DNA from: a virus
Length of the DNA stretch: 64,000 nt
Reading direction: 5' to 3' (one strand)
Virus record (IMG/VR): IMGVR_UViG_3300008119_000039
Span: 1 to 64,000 of that record
Below, piece by piece: positions 54,237 through 61,230 of the stretch. The position numbers were made by a program, and so were the translations under genes. The first letter of the stretch is position 1. Each line of letters begins with the position of its first letter. The notes under the pieces were generated by a model. That model was not told the DNA's origin and did not search any database. It was given only the letters and a program-made list of their open reading frames with translations.

Positions 54237-54840
54237 TAAGGAAGTTGCTGATAGATTTGAAACTGAGGCTATAAACAATATTCCAGATTACCATCGTGTA
54301 ATTGATATGTGTGTAGATATAGCCAAGCAAAAAAGGTTTTCTAGCGAAATAAATGTAGTTGACGTTGGCAGTGCACTTGGATTCACTGTTGATAGATTTA
54401 TCAATGCTGATTATCCTTACACATATGGTGTTGAGTCCAGTGCAGATATGATTGAAAAATCTTTACATAAAGATAAAATTTTTATGTCAAACACATTCCC
54501 AGTTATGCCAGTTGAATTTGTAATGGCTAATTGGACTCTGCACTTTGTAAAAGAACGCAAACAGTATATACAAGACATATACAATAATATGACTGGTGGT
54601 GTGTTTATACTATCAGAAAAAACTACACAGACCAAAGAAGTGAAAGAGTTGTACTATAACTTCAAGATAGCTAATGGTGTCTCTGAAGAATACATAGCAA
54701 AGAAAGAACAGCTACTACAGGGATTTATGGATTTGTACCCAGTAGATTGGTACATACAAACCTTAACTGACGTAGGGTTTAAAAACATACAGATTATAAA
54801 TGCAAGATACGGATTTGTAACTTTCTATTGTGAGAAATAA
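54223..54840 (+). CDS. CmoA-like methyltransferase-fold protein
   Basis: 205 aa. VVDVGSALGFTVDRF is motif I, YTYGVESSADMI the SAM acid loop. LYYNFKIANGVSEEYIAKKEQLLQGFMD and VGFKNIQIINARYGF follow the CmoA C-terminus (hdFKR.nGyse.ei..KR..Le), so it may make carboxy-SAM from SAM and prephenate. CmoA products serve tRNA wobble modification in bacteria. With the tRNA array and the second methyltransferase nearby, a tRNA or DNA carboxymethyl product is possible. Confidence 0.65.
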   Translation: MWKFDKEVADRFETEAINNIPDYHRVIDMCVDIAKQKRFSSEINVVDVGSALGFTVDRFINADYPYTYGVESSADMIEKSLHKDKIFMSNTFPVMPVEFVMANWTLHFVKERKQYIQDIYNNMTGGVFILSEKTTQTKEVKELYYNFKIANGVSEEYIAKKEQLLQGFMDLYPVDWYIQTLTDVGFKNIQIINARYGFVTFYCEK

Positions 54841-55328
54841 TGAGATATCATTGTCTAAAAGAATTTGCAAATATACCATTTCATGTGGTTGAAGAAGCTA
54901 AACGTGCCACATATGAAATGGGTAGATACCCAAATGTACTAAAAGCTGGATCATCATTTAATCACAGTTCAATTATGAAATCACTGCGTAAACAATTTGG
55001 TGATAATGTTGGTGGTATATACATAAAAAATAATCCTTGGTCATTTTATGACTGGCACATCGATATGAATAGACAATGTTCTATAAATTGGTTATTAAAA
55101 ACCAATTCAAATGCACTGACATTACATCGAGAGAAAACTGAACCCGAAAGATTAAACTCTATAATATATAACATATTTCCAGTCGAATACGTTTTATATA
55201 AACCAACTATTATGGACACTACAGTAGAACACTGCGTAATCAATTCTTCAGATGAAGAACGAATCATATTCAGCGTTAGTTTAGATGTTCCTTTTAATGA
55301 TGTGAAAGGATTCCTCAGTGTGGTTTAA
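54840..55328 (+). CDS. Small 2OG-oxygenase/aspartyl-hydroxylase-like protein
   Basis: 162 aa. FYDWHIDMNRQCSINWLL gives HxD (H-I-D), and IMDTTVEHCVINSSDEERIIFSVSLDV supplies the distal His and Arg. The fold is a minimal jelly roll. It starts on the last base of the previous stop (TAATG) and overlaps the next gene. With 51440, 52176 and 52865 it makes four such genes in 3.9 kb. Confidence 0.65.
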   Translation: MRYHCLKEFANIPFHVVEEAKRATYEMGRYPNVLKAGSSFNHSSIMKSLRKQFGDNVGGIYIKNNPWSFYDWHIDMNRQCSINWLLKTNSNALTLHREKTEPERLNSIIYNIFPVEYVLYKPTIMDTTVEHCVINSSDEERIIFSVSLDVPFNDVKGFLSVV

Positions 55329-55578
55329 CAATCATCTAAAAGAAGCTGCACTTTACTCCAGAACTAAGACTGGCGTAAAGTTTTATTTCATTCATATGAT
55401 ATGGGCAATACACTTGGCTAGTTTACTATTTGTGTGGTCATTACTTATGATAGTACATGCCATTGTACCGCAGTTAGTTGGGTTTGTAGTTATAGATAAA
55501 ATGATAAACTTACTAAAAAATCTTAAAACAAAACATCCTGATGATCCTATACTATCTAAAATAAAATTTGATGAGTAG
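55318..55578 (+). CDS. DUF6356-like membrane protein
   Basis: 86 aa with GTG start at 55318. FYFIHMIWAIHLASLLFVWSLLMIVHAIVPQLVGF has two hydrophobic helices and the IHAxxP pattern that I associate with the DUF6356 family of small phage and bacterial membrane proteins. The C-terminus is charged (KHPDDPILSKIK). Overlaps both neighbours. Confidence 0.6.
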   Translation: MWFNNHLKEAALYSRTKTGVKFYFIHMIWAIHLASLLFVWSLLMIVHAIVPQLVGFVVIDKMINLLKNLKTKHPDDPILSKIKFDE

Positions 55579-56272
55579 ATACGAAATAACTAGAGTTGGC
55601 TTACCAATTACACGTGCCACGGTAACTGATGAGTTTTTAGATATAATTACAGAACTTAAAAGCAATCCAAAATCTATTGCAATAACAGTTAGTGATGATT
55701 CTAAAAACGCACCAGAAGGTTATCGCATACTGGAACAAAACGGTATAACCTACACTAACATTGATGTTTGGGAATCTGATAGAGATCCAGTTAAGGCAAC
55801 TCTAAAGTTACTAAGTACGTTAAAGCAAATGCACAGTGAGTTGTTGTTTGACCATGTTATGTTATTTACACCTGGAAATCCATATATTGATGATGCAATT
55901 ACCAAAGTGTTATTGTCTGCGTATGACGATATAAAAGTTGTTACAACAAAAAGTGCCGCAGAAATTAGCAGTGATGTTATTATAGAACTAACCAATCGTA
56001 ATACTATAATCCGAAATTATTACGACGACTTTGTGTTGATGTTAAATCCAACCATAGATAGATCTCGGGTGAATATTTTTAGTTGTTTACAAAATCTATA
56101 TAATGTAGATTTACGCACAGTGATAACTACCTTACAACCTACCAAGGTAATAACGGTAACCATAGGTGCAGAAACTATTACGAAGCAGTATACGTATGAA
56201 GAGATCCTAGAATGTAGTGACACACTATCCAGCAGCGATACTACGTATACATTTGGGTTTATATTTGACTAA
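55571..56272 (+). CDS. Unknown protein, mixed alpha/beta
   Basis: 233 aa from ATG 55571. Repeated beta strands and helices (AITVSDDSKNAPEGYRILEQNG, VMLFTPGNPYIDD) hint at a Rossmann-like domain, without a clear cofactor motif. The stop precedes an AAGGAG site for the next gene. Last member of the oxygenase/methyltransferase operon. No family recognised. Confidence 0.65.
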   Translation: MSRYEITRVGLPITRATVTDEFLDIITELKSNPKSIAITVSDDSKNAPEGYRILEQNGITYTNIDVWESDRDPVKATLKLLSTLKQMHSELLFDHVMLFTPGNPYIDDAITKVLLSAYDDIKVVTTKSAAEISSDVIIELTNRNTIIRNYYDDFVLMLNPTIDRSRVNIFSCLQNLYNVDLRTVITTLQPTKVITVTIGAETITKQYTYEEILECSDTLSSSDTTYTFGFIFD

Positions 56273-56281
56273 GGAGAAATT

Positions 56282-56476
56282 ATGACAGAACCACTATCAT
56301 TTAAAGAGCAATGGGAAGCAAAGAAGCTACTCAAGAAGTCAAAGAAGAAAGCACGCAATAATGCCATGAAGGAACACGGCATGACCAAAAGCGAAGCTAC
56401 CTCGGCAGTTAAAAAAGCAGTAGGTCGCATTGCTTCAAACAAACCAACCACACGTTCAGCTGGTAGAGGTCGATAA
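56282..56476 (+). CDS. Small highly basic protein
   Basis: 64 aa, MTEPLSFKEQWEAKKLLKKSKKKARNN, ending SAGRGR. About a third Lys/Arg. AAGGAG stands before the ATG. Its stop overlaps the Bug protein (TAATG). Nucleic-acid binding is likely from composition only. Confidence 0.6.
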   Translation: MTEPLSFKEQWEAKKLLKKSKKKARNNAMKEHGMTKSEATSAVKKAVGRIASNKPTTRSAGRGR

Positions 56477-57354
56477 TGCGTTTATTTGTTATGGTGGTAT
56501 CGCTGCTATTAAGCACAGTAGTTACAGCCCAAGAAACTGTGCGTATCTATAGTCCGTACTCAGCAACGCATTCTGGTACGCCAGCAATGTACCGTATTAT
56601 TGAAGAAGCCAATAAGTCTCAGAACATCTATAAGTTTATTCTTGAGTTCAAACCAGGTGGTAACCAGATTATTGCTCTGAAAGCCATGGACGAAAACAGT
56701 CTAGGTATTATTGCACCTGCATTCGTTGAGAACGTAAACAAAGGTGCTATCAAAGAAGAATACATTCCCATTCATACCATCGGTGACGCATGCTGGGTAG
56801 TTATTACCAATGGTTCAATTAAGGGCATCAAGGAACTAACAGTTGGTGGTGTGGGTTTTGGTAACTCGGCTCACCTAACTGGTTTATCCATGGGTGAAAA
56901 GTACGGATTTGCAGTTCGATATATTGTTTTTAAATCCAACAACGATGCTCTGGTAAATATGGCAGGCAATAATGGCGTAACTATGGTTGTTGATCGTTGG
57001 GAAGCATATGAAGCAATGAAAACCAAGAATCCAAATCTAGAAGCATTCGCAGCATCTTGTCCAACCAGATTACCCCAAGCACCAAAGTTAAAGACACTGG
57101 CAGAAATGGGAATCCGTGCACCATACGTATTTAACATTACAGTTGCACCAAAGTCAATGGATTTTGTAAAGCGTAGAGTTATTGGCATTATACTAAACGA
57201 TGCTCAGAACAAAGTTGGAGCAGATGAGATATTCAAGATCTCAGGTATGAAGATACCAAAAGAATCTCCTGAGCAATTCTATACAAAATCAATTAATACG
57301 GTACGCACGCTACAAGATAAGTATCGTAAAGAAATCGAGGAAGCCAGTCGATGA
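56476..57354 (+). CDS. TctC/Bug-like periplasmic solute-binding protein, second copy
   Basis: 292 aa. Signal peptide MRLFVMVVSLLLSTVVTA, mature part with FKPGGNQIIALKAM, VGGVGFGNSAHLTGLSM and a Bug-like final domain (RAPYVFNITVAP). More divergent than 44921, with no GTAGPGSGT and a changed ligand loop. Extracytoplasmic binding of a carboxylate is the family role. It overlaps the previous gene (TAATG). Retention of two copies suggests a selected function. Confidence 0.7.
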   Translation: MRLFVMVVSLLLSTVVTAQETVRIYSPYSATHSGTPAMYRIIEEANKSQNIYKFILEFKPGGNQIIALKAMDENSLGIIAPAFVENVNKGAIKEEYIPIHTIGDACWVVITNGSIKGIKELTVGGVGFGNSAHLTGLSMGEKYGFAVRYIVFKSNNDALVNMAGNNGVTMVVDRWEAYEAMKTKNPNLEAFAASCPTRLPQAPKLKTLAEMGIRAPYVFNITVAPKSMDFVKRRVIGIILNDAQNKVGADEIFKISGMKIPKESPEQFYTKSINTVRTLQDKYRKEIEEASR

Positions 57355-57461
57355 GATGTTGTAATGATAACTGCCGTCAGGGAAGAGATTGCCCAGTTCG
57401 TAGGTATAACGAAAGGTATCTAGACCTGTTCCGATGGCTACGATCCCTATTCCGTAAATAA
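57351..57461 (+). CDS. Tiny Cys-rich protein (36 aa)
   Basis: MRCCNDNCRQGRDCPVRRY opens a 36-residue frame with four Cys and a basic C-terminus (FRWLRSLFRK). The ATG overlaps the Bug stop (ATGA). I recall short proteins with a C..C.QGRDCP start in other phages and proteobacteria. It ends in the terminator stem. Confidence 0.65.
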   Translation: MRCCNDNCRQGRDCPVRRYNERYLDLFRWLRSLFRK

Positions 57462-57484
57462 CCCTACTTTTAGTAGGGTTTTTT
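57460..57484 (+). terminator. Rho-independent terminator
   Basis: AACCCTACT, loop TTT, AGTAGGGTT then TTTT. Same stem as the terminator at 33758. Confidence 0.9.
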
Positions 57485-57494
57485 CATAAATCGC

Positions 57495-57523
57495 TTGCCT
57501 TTAATTGCAAAAAGACCTATAAT
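57495..57523 (+). promoter_or_regulatory. Sigma70-like promoter
   Basis: TTGCCT (57495-57500), 17 nt, TATAAT (57518-57523). The next ATG (57530) is seven bases after the box. Confidence 0.85.
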
Positions 57524-57529
57524 AGTCTT

Positions 57530-57754
57530 ATGATGAATGAAAAGGAAATAAAAATGTTTGAAACTTGTGTGAGTCAGTTGGTTAAGATGCATCTTGGCAA
57601 TGAGTACCATCGTACCGAGTGGTGCAATGGTACGCTGTTTGTTGAGTGTACCATCGCTGAAGCTGTCTCGGTGGAAACGATGTTGTTGAAGCGTAAAATC
57701 GGTGGCATCATTATGTCTCGTGTTGGAAATGAAACGGCATACGACTTTGTTTAA
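57530..57754 (+). CDS. Small protein, unknown
   Basis: 74 aa from ATG 57530 (leaderless) or 66 aa from ATG 57554, which has an AAAGGAAAT ribosome site. The core FETCVSQLVKMHLGNEYHRTEW and FVECTIAEAVSVETMLLKRKIGG is compact and mixed. Two or three Cys. Overlaps the next gene by 26 bases. Function unknown. Confidence 0.6.
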   Translation: MMNEKEIKMFETCVSQLVKMHLGNEYHRTEWCNGTLFVECTIAEAVSVETMLLKRKIGGIIMSRVGNETAYDFV

Positions 57755-57962
57755 TACTGTACTGGAATGGTTGGCAACGATCGTAACTATCGGTGCCGCA
57801 ATCGCAACTGCCCAGTCAATGGATCCTCTAAACATCTATCTGTTTAATCTTGGTTCAATCTTGTGGTTGATCTGGGCAATACGAATCAAGAAACCCTCAC
57901 TGATAGTTGTCAACGTTGGATTGCTGTTGGTTTATTTTTACGGAGTAGTGGTAAGGATATAA
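57729..57962 (+). CDS. Small membrane protein
   Basis: 77 aa from ATG 57729. Three hydrophobic segments (EWLATIVTIGAAIATA, LGSILWLIWAIRI, LIVVNVGLLLVYFYGVVV). Unknown role; it precedes the LpxH-like gene across a late-like box. Confidence 0.6.
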   Translation: MKRHTTLFNTVLEWLATIVTIGAAIATAQSMDPLNIYLFNLGSILWLIWAIRIKKPSLIVVNVGLLLVYFYGVVVRI

Positions 57963-57965
57963 ATA
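57958..57965 (+). promoter_or_regulatory. T4-late-like promoter TATAAATA
   Basis: Exact TATAAATA followed by G, at the stop of the membrane protein, five bases before the next ATG (57971). Confidence 0.35.
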
Positions 57966-57970
57966 GTGGT

Positions 57971-58762
57971 ATGCTTAAAACATACCGCACCATCTTCATC
58001 TCCGATGTTCATCTTGGTACTCGTGACTGTAAAGCAGACGCACTGAATAACTTTCTGAAGCACAATACCTGTGATACTCTCTACCTCGTTGGAGATATCA
58101 TTGATGCTTGGAAAATCAAACAAAACAAGTGGAGATGGAAACAGAGCCACACCAACGTAGTTCGTCGTGTTCTAGGACATGCAAAGCGAGATACGAGAGT
58201 GGTTTATGTTGCAGGGAATCACGATGAGTTTTTAAGACCAATGATACCCTATGGATTTTCCTTTGGTCTGGTTGAGATAAAAAATCAAACCGAACACATT
58301 GGTGCCGATGGCAAACGATATCTCGTGACTCATGGCGATCTGTTTGATGGAATTACTCGACTGGCTCCATGGTTGGCATTTCTTGGTGATAAGTTATACG
58401 ATCTAGTCCTAGACTGGAACTCTCGTTTTAATTGGGTTCGTCATAAGCTGGGTTTTGGATACTGGTCGCTGAGTAAATACCTAAAGAATAGAGTGAAGAA
58501 GGCATCGGACTTTATGTTTCAGTTCGAAAGAAATCTGGCAACATATTGCAAGAAACGTGGTTATGATGGTGTGATCTGCGGACATATACACCATGCGGAG
58601 ATAAAAGAAATCGATGGTGTGGTATACATGAACGATGGCGACTGGGTTGAGTCAATGACTGCTCTGGTTGAACATCACGATGGTCGTTGGGAAATTATAA
58701 CATGGACGAAAACAAGTGATAAAAATATTGATAGTGACGGACAATCTACCAGACCAGATTAA
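57971..58762 (+). CDS. LpxH-like calcineurin-type metallophosphoesterase
   Basis: 263 aa. The five metallophosphoesterase blocks are present: IFISDVHLGTRD, LVGDIIDAW, VAGNHDEF, VTHGDLFD, and CGHIHHAEIKE. The C-terminal DGDWVESM resembles the UDP-2,3-diacylglucosamine diphosphatase-like branch. These enzymes act on lipid-A precursors or related phosphodiesters at the inner membrane. The next gene is a GT4 glycosyltransferase and overlaps its 3' end by 47 bases. Host genomes carry the same pair, so it is probably acquired from a bacterium. Confidence 0.85.
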   Translation: MLKTYRTIFISDVHLGTRDCKADALNNFLKHNTCDTLYLVGDIIDAWKIKQNKWRWKQSHTNVVRRVLGHAKRDTRVVYVAGNHDEFLRPMIPYGFSFGLVEIKNQTEHIGADGKRYLVTHGDLFDGITRLAPWLAFLGDKLYDLVLDWNSRFNWVRHKLGFGYWSLSKYLKNRVKKASDFMFQFERNLATYCKKRGYDGVICGHIHHAEIKEIDGVVYMNDGDWVESMTALVEHHDGRWEIITWTKTSDKNIDSDGQSTRPD

Positions 58763-59696
58763 TGGTGTTGTTACCACGTTCAAAAATCTGGAAGATTACG
58801 CTACTCGTGATGGGTATAGCATTGTTTATCTTGATCCCAGGAAGTTCCCTTATTTTAATGCTGTGGGCTATCCTGAAGTTAAGATCTCACTCCCCATTGG
58901 TATTGGTAAAAAGATTGAAGCGATACATGCGGATCATATTCACATCGCCACAGAAGGTCCAATAGGTCTAGCTGCTAGACTGTATCTGGATCGAAAAAAG
59001 ATACGCTACAACACTAGCTATCATACAAAATTCCCTGAGTTCCTGAAGCAAATCTATGGCATTCCAACGTCATGGACGTATGCCTATGTTCGCTGGTTTC
59101 ATAAGCACTCTGGAATAGTTCTTACCACCACAAAGACCATGGTCAACGATCTAAGAGACAATGGATTTGATGGTAATATTATTCCTTGGACTCGTGGTGT
59201 CAATCGTGCCAATCTACAACCGAATCAACATCGCATTGAAAGTGACATTCCAAGAGTTCTCTACGTTGGTCGTGTATCAAGAGAAAAGAATCTGGATGCT
59301 CTTTGTAGACTTACAGACTATCATATACGTATTGTTGGTGATGGTCCAGATCGTACCAGACTAGAGAAAATGTATCCTCACGTGAAGTTTCTTGGATATA
59401 AGTCTGGATCCGATCTAGCCAATGAGTACCATAATAGTGATGTTTTTGCATTTCCAAGTAAGACTGATACCTTTGGAATTGTCATTATTGAAGCACTATC
59501 TCTTGGCACTCCAGTTGCTGCGTATCCAGTTCCTGGACCAATAGATATACTTACCCCCAATAGTGGCGTAATGGACGATGAGTTAAAGATTGCAATAGAT
59601 CGAGCACTACTATTAAATAGAGCGACAGTCCAACAAGAATCAACTCGATGGACGTGGCTAGAATGTTGGAATATATTTAAAAGGAATCTGGTATGA
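58716..59696 (+). CDS. GT4-type glycosyltransferase
   Basis: 326 aa with GTG start at 58716 (MIKILIVTDNLPDQINGVVTT). NGVVTTF is the N-terminal sugar-acceptor loop, RVLYVGRVSREKNLDAL the donor-site start, VGDGPDRTRLE the second block, and SKTDTFGIVIIEALSLGTPV the EX7E-type nucleotide-sugar motif. GT-B fold, alpha-retaining. It could glycosylate a lipid or LPS acceptor; DNA or hydroxymethyl bases are another possibility given the upstream modification cassette. Confidence 0.85.
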   Translation: MIKILIVTDNLPDQINGVVTTFKNLEDYATRDGYSIVYLDPRKFPYFNAVGYPEVKISLPIGIGKKIEAIHADHIHIATEGPIGLAARLYLDRKKIRYNTSYHTKFPEFLKQIYGIPTSWTYAYVRWFHKHSGIVLTTTKTMVNDLRDNGFDGNIIPWTRGVNRANLQPNQHRIESDIPRVLYVGRVSREKNLDALCRLTDYHIRIVGDGPDRTRLEKMYPHVKFLGYKSGSDLANEYHNSDVFAFPSKTDTFGIVIIEALSLGTPVAAYPVPGPIDILTPNSGVMDDELKIAIDRALLLNRATVQQESTRWTWLECWNIFKRNLV

Positions 59697-59929
59697 ACAC
59701 GCAAATCGGAGACAATCTATTCTCAGCGGAAGAGATCCACTCGGACAAAGGATATACCCTATCCACTCACGAGAAACAAGCCCAATTTGCCAAGAAACGA
59801 GATGATTCTCTGGAAGAATACCGTAAGCAAGCCCAAGAACTATGGAATGATTCCTGCACATCCCAAAGAAAACCAAAGGAAGAGAAGTGCCCTTGGGATA
59901 ATTGGAAAGCAAGTAGAGATATTGTATGA
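59693..59929 (+). CDS. Small charged protein, unknown
   Basis: 78 aa, MNTQIGDNLFSAEEIHSDKGYTL start, Lys/Glu-rich helical middle and CPWDNWKASRDIV at the end. ATGA overlap with the glycosyltransferase stop. No motif. Confidence 0.6.
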   Translation: MNTQIGDNLFSAEEIHSDKGYTLSTHEKQAQFAKKRDDSLEEYRKQAQELWNDSCTSQRKPKEEKCPWDNWKASRDIV

Positions 59930-59948
59930 ATAACCAAAAGGAAGAAAA

Positions 59949-60143
59949 ATGCTAAGAGATCGTAAATTACTGGTAGAAACAGAAATCACCAAACTAACTG
60001 ATACAGCTGCACATATGTATCTAGATGCTATGGTATCCGTAAGTACCCTAAACCCAGAGTATCATGACATCCGAGAAAGAATTACGGATCTACAACATGA
60101 GCGTAAGATGATTCAGCTACTACTGGACAAAGGTCATCAATGA
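59949..60143 (+). CDS. Small helical protein, unknown
   Basis: 64 aa, MLRDRKLLVETEITKLTDTAAHMYL start; a predicted helical hairpin with charged faces, like a coiled-coil adapter. AAGGAAGAAAA precedes the ATG. ATGA overlap with the next gene. Confidence 0.6.
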   Translation: MLRDRKLLVETEITKLTDTAAHMYLDAMVSVSTLNPEYHDIRERITDLQHERKMIQLLLDKGHQ

Positions 60144-60442
60144 AACCTAAAATAGTGGCAATATTACTGGCAATACCTCTATTGGTATACGCTCAGTCAA
60201 TTATCATAGAAAAACCCCTACAGTGTCTTCCAACAGACCAAGTACTAAGAGAATTAACTAGAGAATATGCAGAGCAGATCGTATGGCATGGTGTAGGAGT
60301 GGATCAAGAATTACGTAGATATGGTCTCTGGGTAAACGAAAGTAGCAAGACTTGGACACTGGTACAGTTTGATGAAACAATAGCTTGTATACTGGGAGCA
60401 GGTAGTACAAGTACTGAGGTATTCTACGGTCCAAAGATATGA
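60140..60442 (+). CDS. Small secreted protein
   Basis: 100 aa. Signal peptide MKPKIVAILLAIPLLVYA with cleavage after VYA, then a mature domain with two Cys (LQCLPTD, IACILGAG) that could form one disulfide and an aromatic-rich strand set. Unknown family, periplasmic by signal. Confidence 0.65.
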   Translation: MKPKIVAILLAIPLLVYAQSIIIEKPLQCLPTDQVLRELTREYAEQIVWHGVGVDQELRRYGLWVNESSKTWTLVQFDETIACILGAGSTSTEVFYGPKI

Positions 60443-60455
60443 TCCTATAACAGAA

Positions 60456-60728
60456 ATGATACACTATTACTTACTTTCCGCAATACTTGAAATCCTTGGA
60501 TGCCTGTTATTCCTAAGAGGAAACTACGCTATATCAATCCCAGTGTTAATACTATTTGCTTGGAGTTTAACCTTACAACCGTATGAGCCAGCCAAGGCAT
60601 ATGTAATCTACGGTGGAATCTATATCTTATGCTCTGCTATATTTGCAACTATAAGTGGAACGATACTAAGTCCAAGAGATATTGCAGGGATATCACTACT
60701 ATTAATTGGTGTGCTACTAATGCTATAA
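60456..60728 (+). CDS. YnfA-like small multidrug-type membrane protein
   Basis: 90 aa with four hydrophobic helices. ILEILGCLLFLR, FAWSLTLQPYEPAKAYVIYGGIYI and DIAGISLLLIGVLLML match the YnfA/UPF0060 pattern (AEI.GC, L.TLQP..AGR.YAAYGG.YI, D..G). YnfA proteins are homodimeric drug exporters of the SMR-like group. Unusual on a phage. The alternative is a small transport protein with the same fold. Confidence 0.75.
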   Translation: MIHYYLLSAILEILGCLLFLRGNYAISIPVLILFAWSLTLQPYEPAKAYVIYGGIYILCSAIFATISGTILSPRDIAGISLLLIGVLLML

Positions 60729-60792
60729 ACAGGCATCATCGCAGTAGTCTAAAAACACACTTTGTCTTTATACGCCCATCTTTACACACATA

Positions 60793-61089
60793 ATGCCAGA
60801 AAAACGCCAACGAAAATATCCTGCCAAGAAATGCCCCACGTGTTCTGCTGTATTCTCCAAGCAAGGCAAGTACTGTTCTAGGGCATGCGGCAACTCTCGT
60901 ACCTTTACGCCAACGTACAAGGCAAAGGTCTCTAATAGCATCAAGCAAAAGATGATAGATGATCCTGAGTTTCGAGAAGCAGCCATTGCCAAGATCCTTC
61001 CTGATATACCCATCCCACCCCAAGTAGAAGCACCTATCGGTCTCAACCAGTTCGTCTCGGATGGTGACCTATGGACCGAGATAGACTAG
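60793..61089 (+). CDS. Zinc-finger protein
   Basis: 98 aa. KKCPTCSAVFSKQGKYCSRACGNSR gives CxxC...CxxxC, one zinc finger near the N-terminus, on a basic background (PEKRQRKYPAKK). The C-terminal half is helical and acidic. Such fingers occur in phage HNH-associated proteins. No nuclease motif here. Confidence 0.65.
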   Translation: MPEKRQRKYPAKKCPTCSAVFSKQGKYCSRACGNSRTFTPTYKAKVSNSIKQKMIDDPEFREAAIAKILPDIPIPPQVEAPIGLNQFVSDGDLWTEID

Positions 61090-61107
61090 ATTTGCAAGAA
61101 AATAAAC

Positions 61108-61136
61108 TTGCCTTTTACTTGCCGTAGAGGTAAACT
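61108..61136 (+). promoter_or_regulatory. Weak sigma70-like promoter
   Basis: TTGCCT (61108-61113), 17 nt, TAAACT (61131-61136). The -10 is poor, but the next 17 bases repeat the leader found at 33824. Confidence 0.4.
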
Positions 61137-61153
61137 AACTGTGTTAGGGTTGA
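61136..61153 (+). repeat. Intergenic repeat copy B2 (18 nt)
   Basis: TAACTGTGTTAGGGTTGA, identical to 33823-33840, again just after a -10 box. Confidence 0.8.
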
Positions 61154-61164
61154 TCGGTAGTAAT

Positions 61165-61189
61165 CCCTCCAGTAGTTGAGGGTTATTTT
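61165..61189 (+). terminator. Weak hairpin, possible terminator
   Basis: CCCTC (61165-61169), eight-base loop, GAGGG (61178-61182), then TTATTTT. Five base pairs only. Confidence 0.4.
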
Positions 61190-61190
61190 C

Positions 61191-61214
61191 CCTTTCTAAA
61201 TCAATGACTTACGA
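61191..61214 (+). repeat. Intergenic repeat copy A2 (24 nt)
   Basis: Same 24 bases as 33735-33758 with one mismatch (AAATC for AGATC). It lies between the weak hairpin and the promoter of the ATPase. Confidence 0.8.
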
Positions 61215-61230
61215 GTGTGCAAGAAATCGC

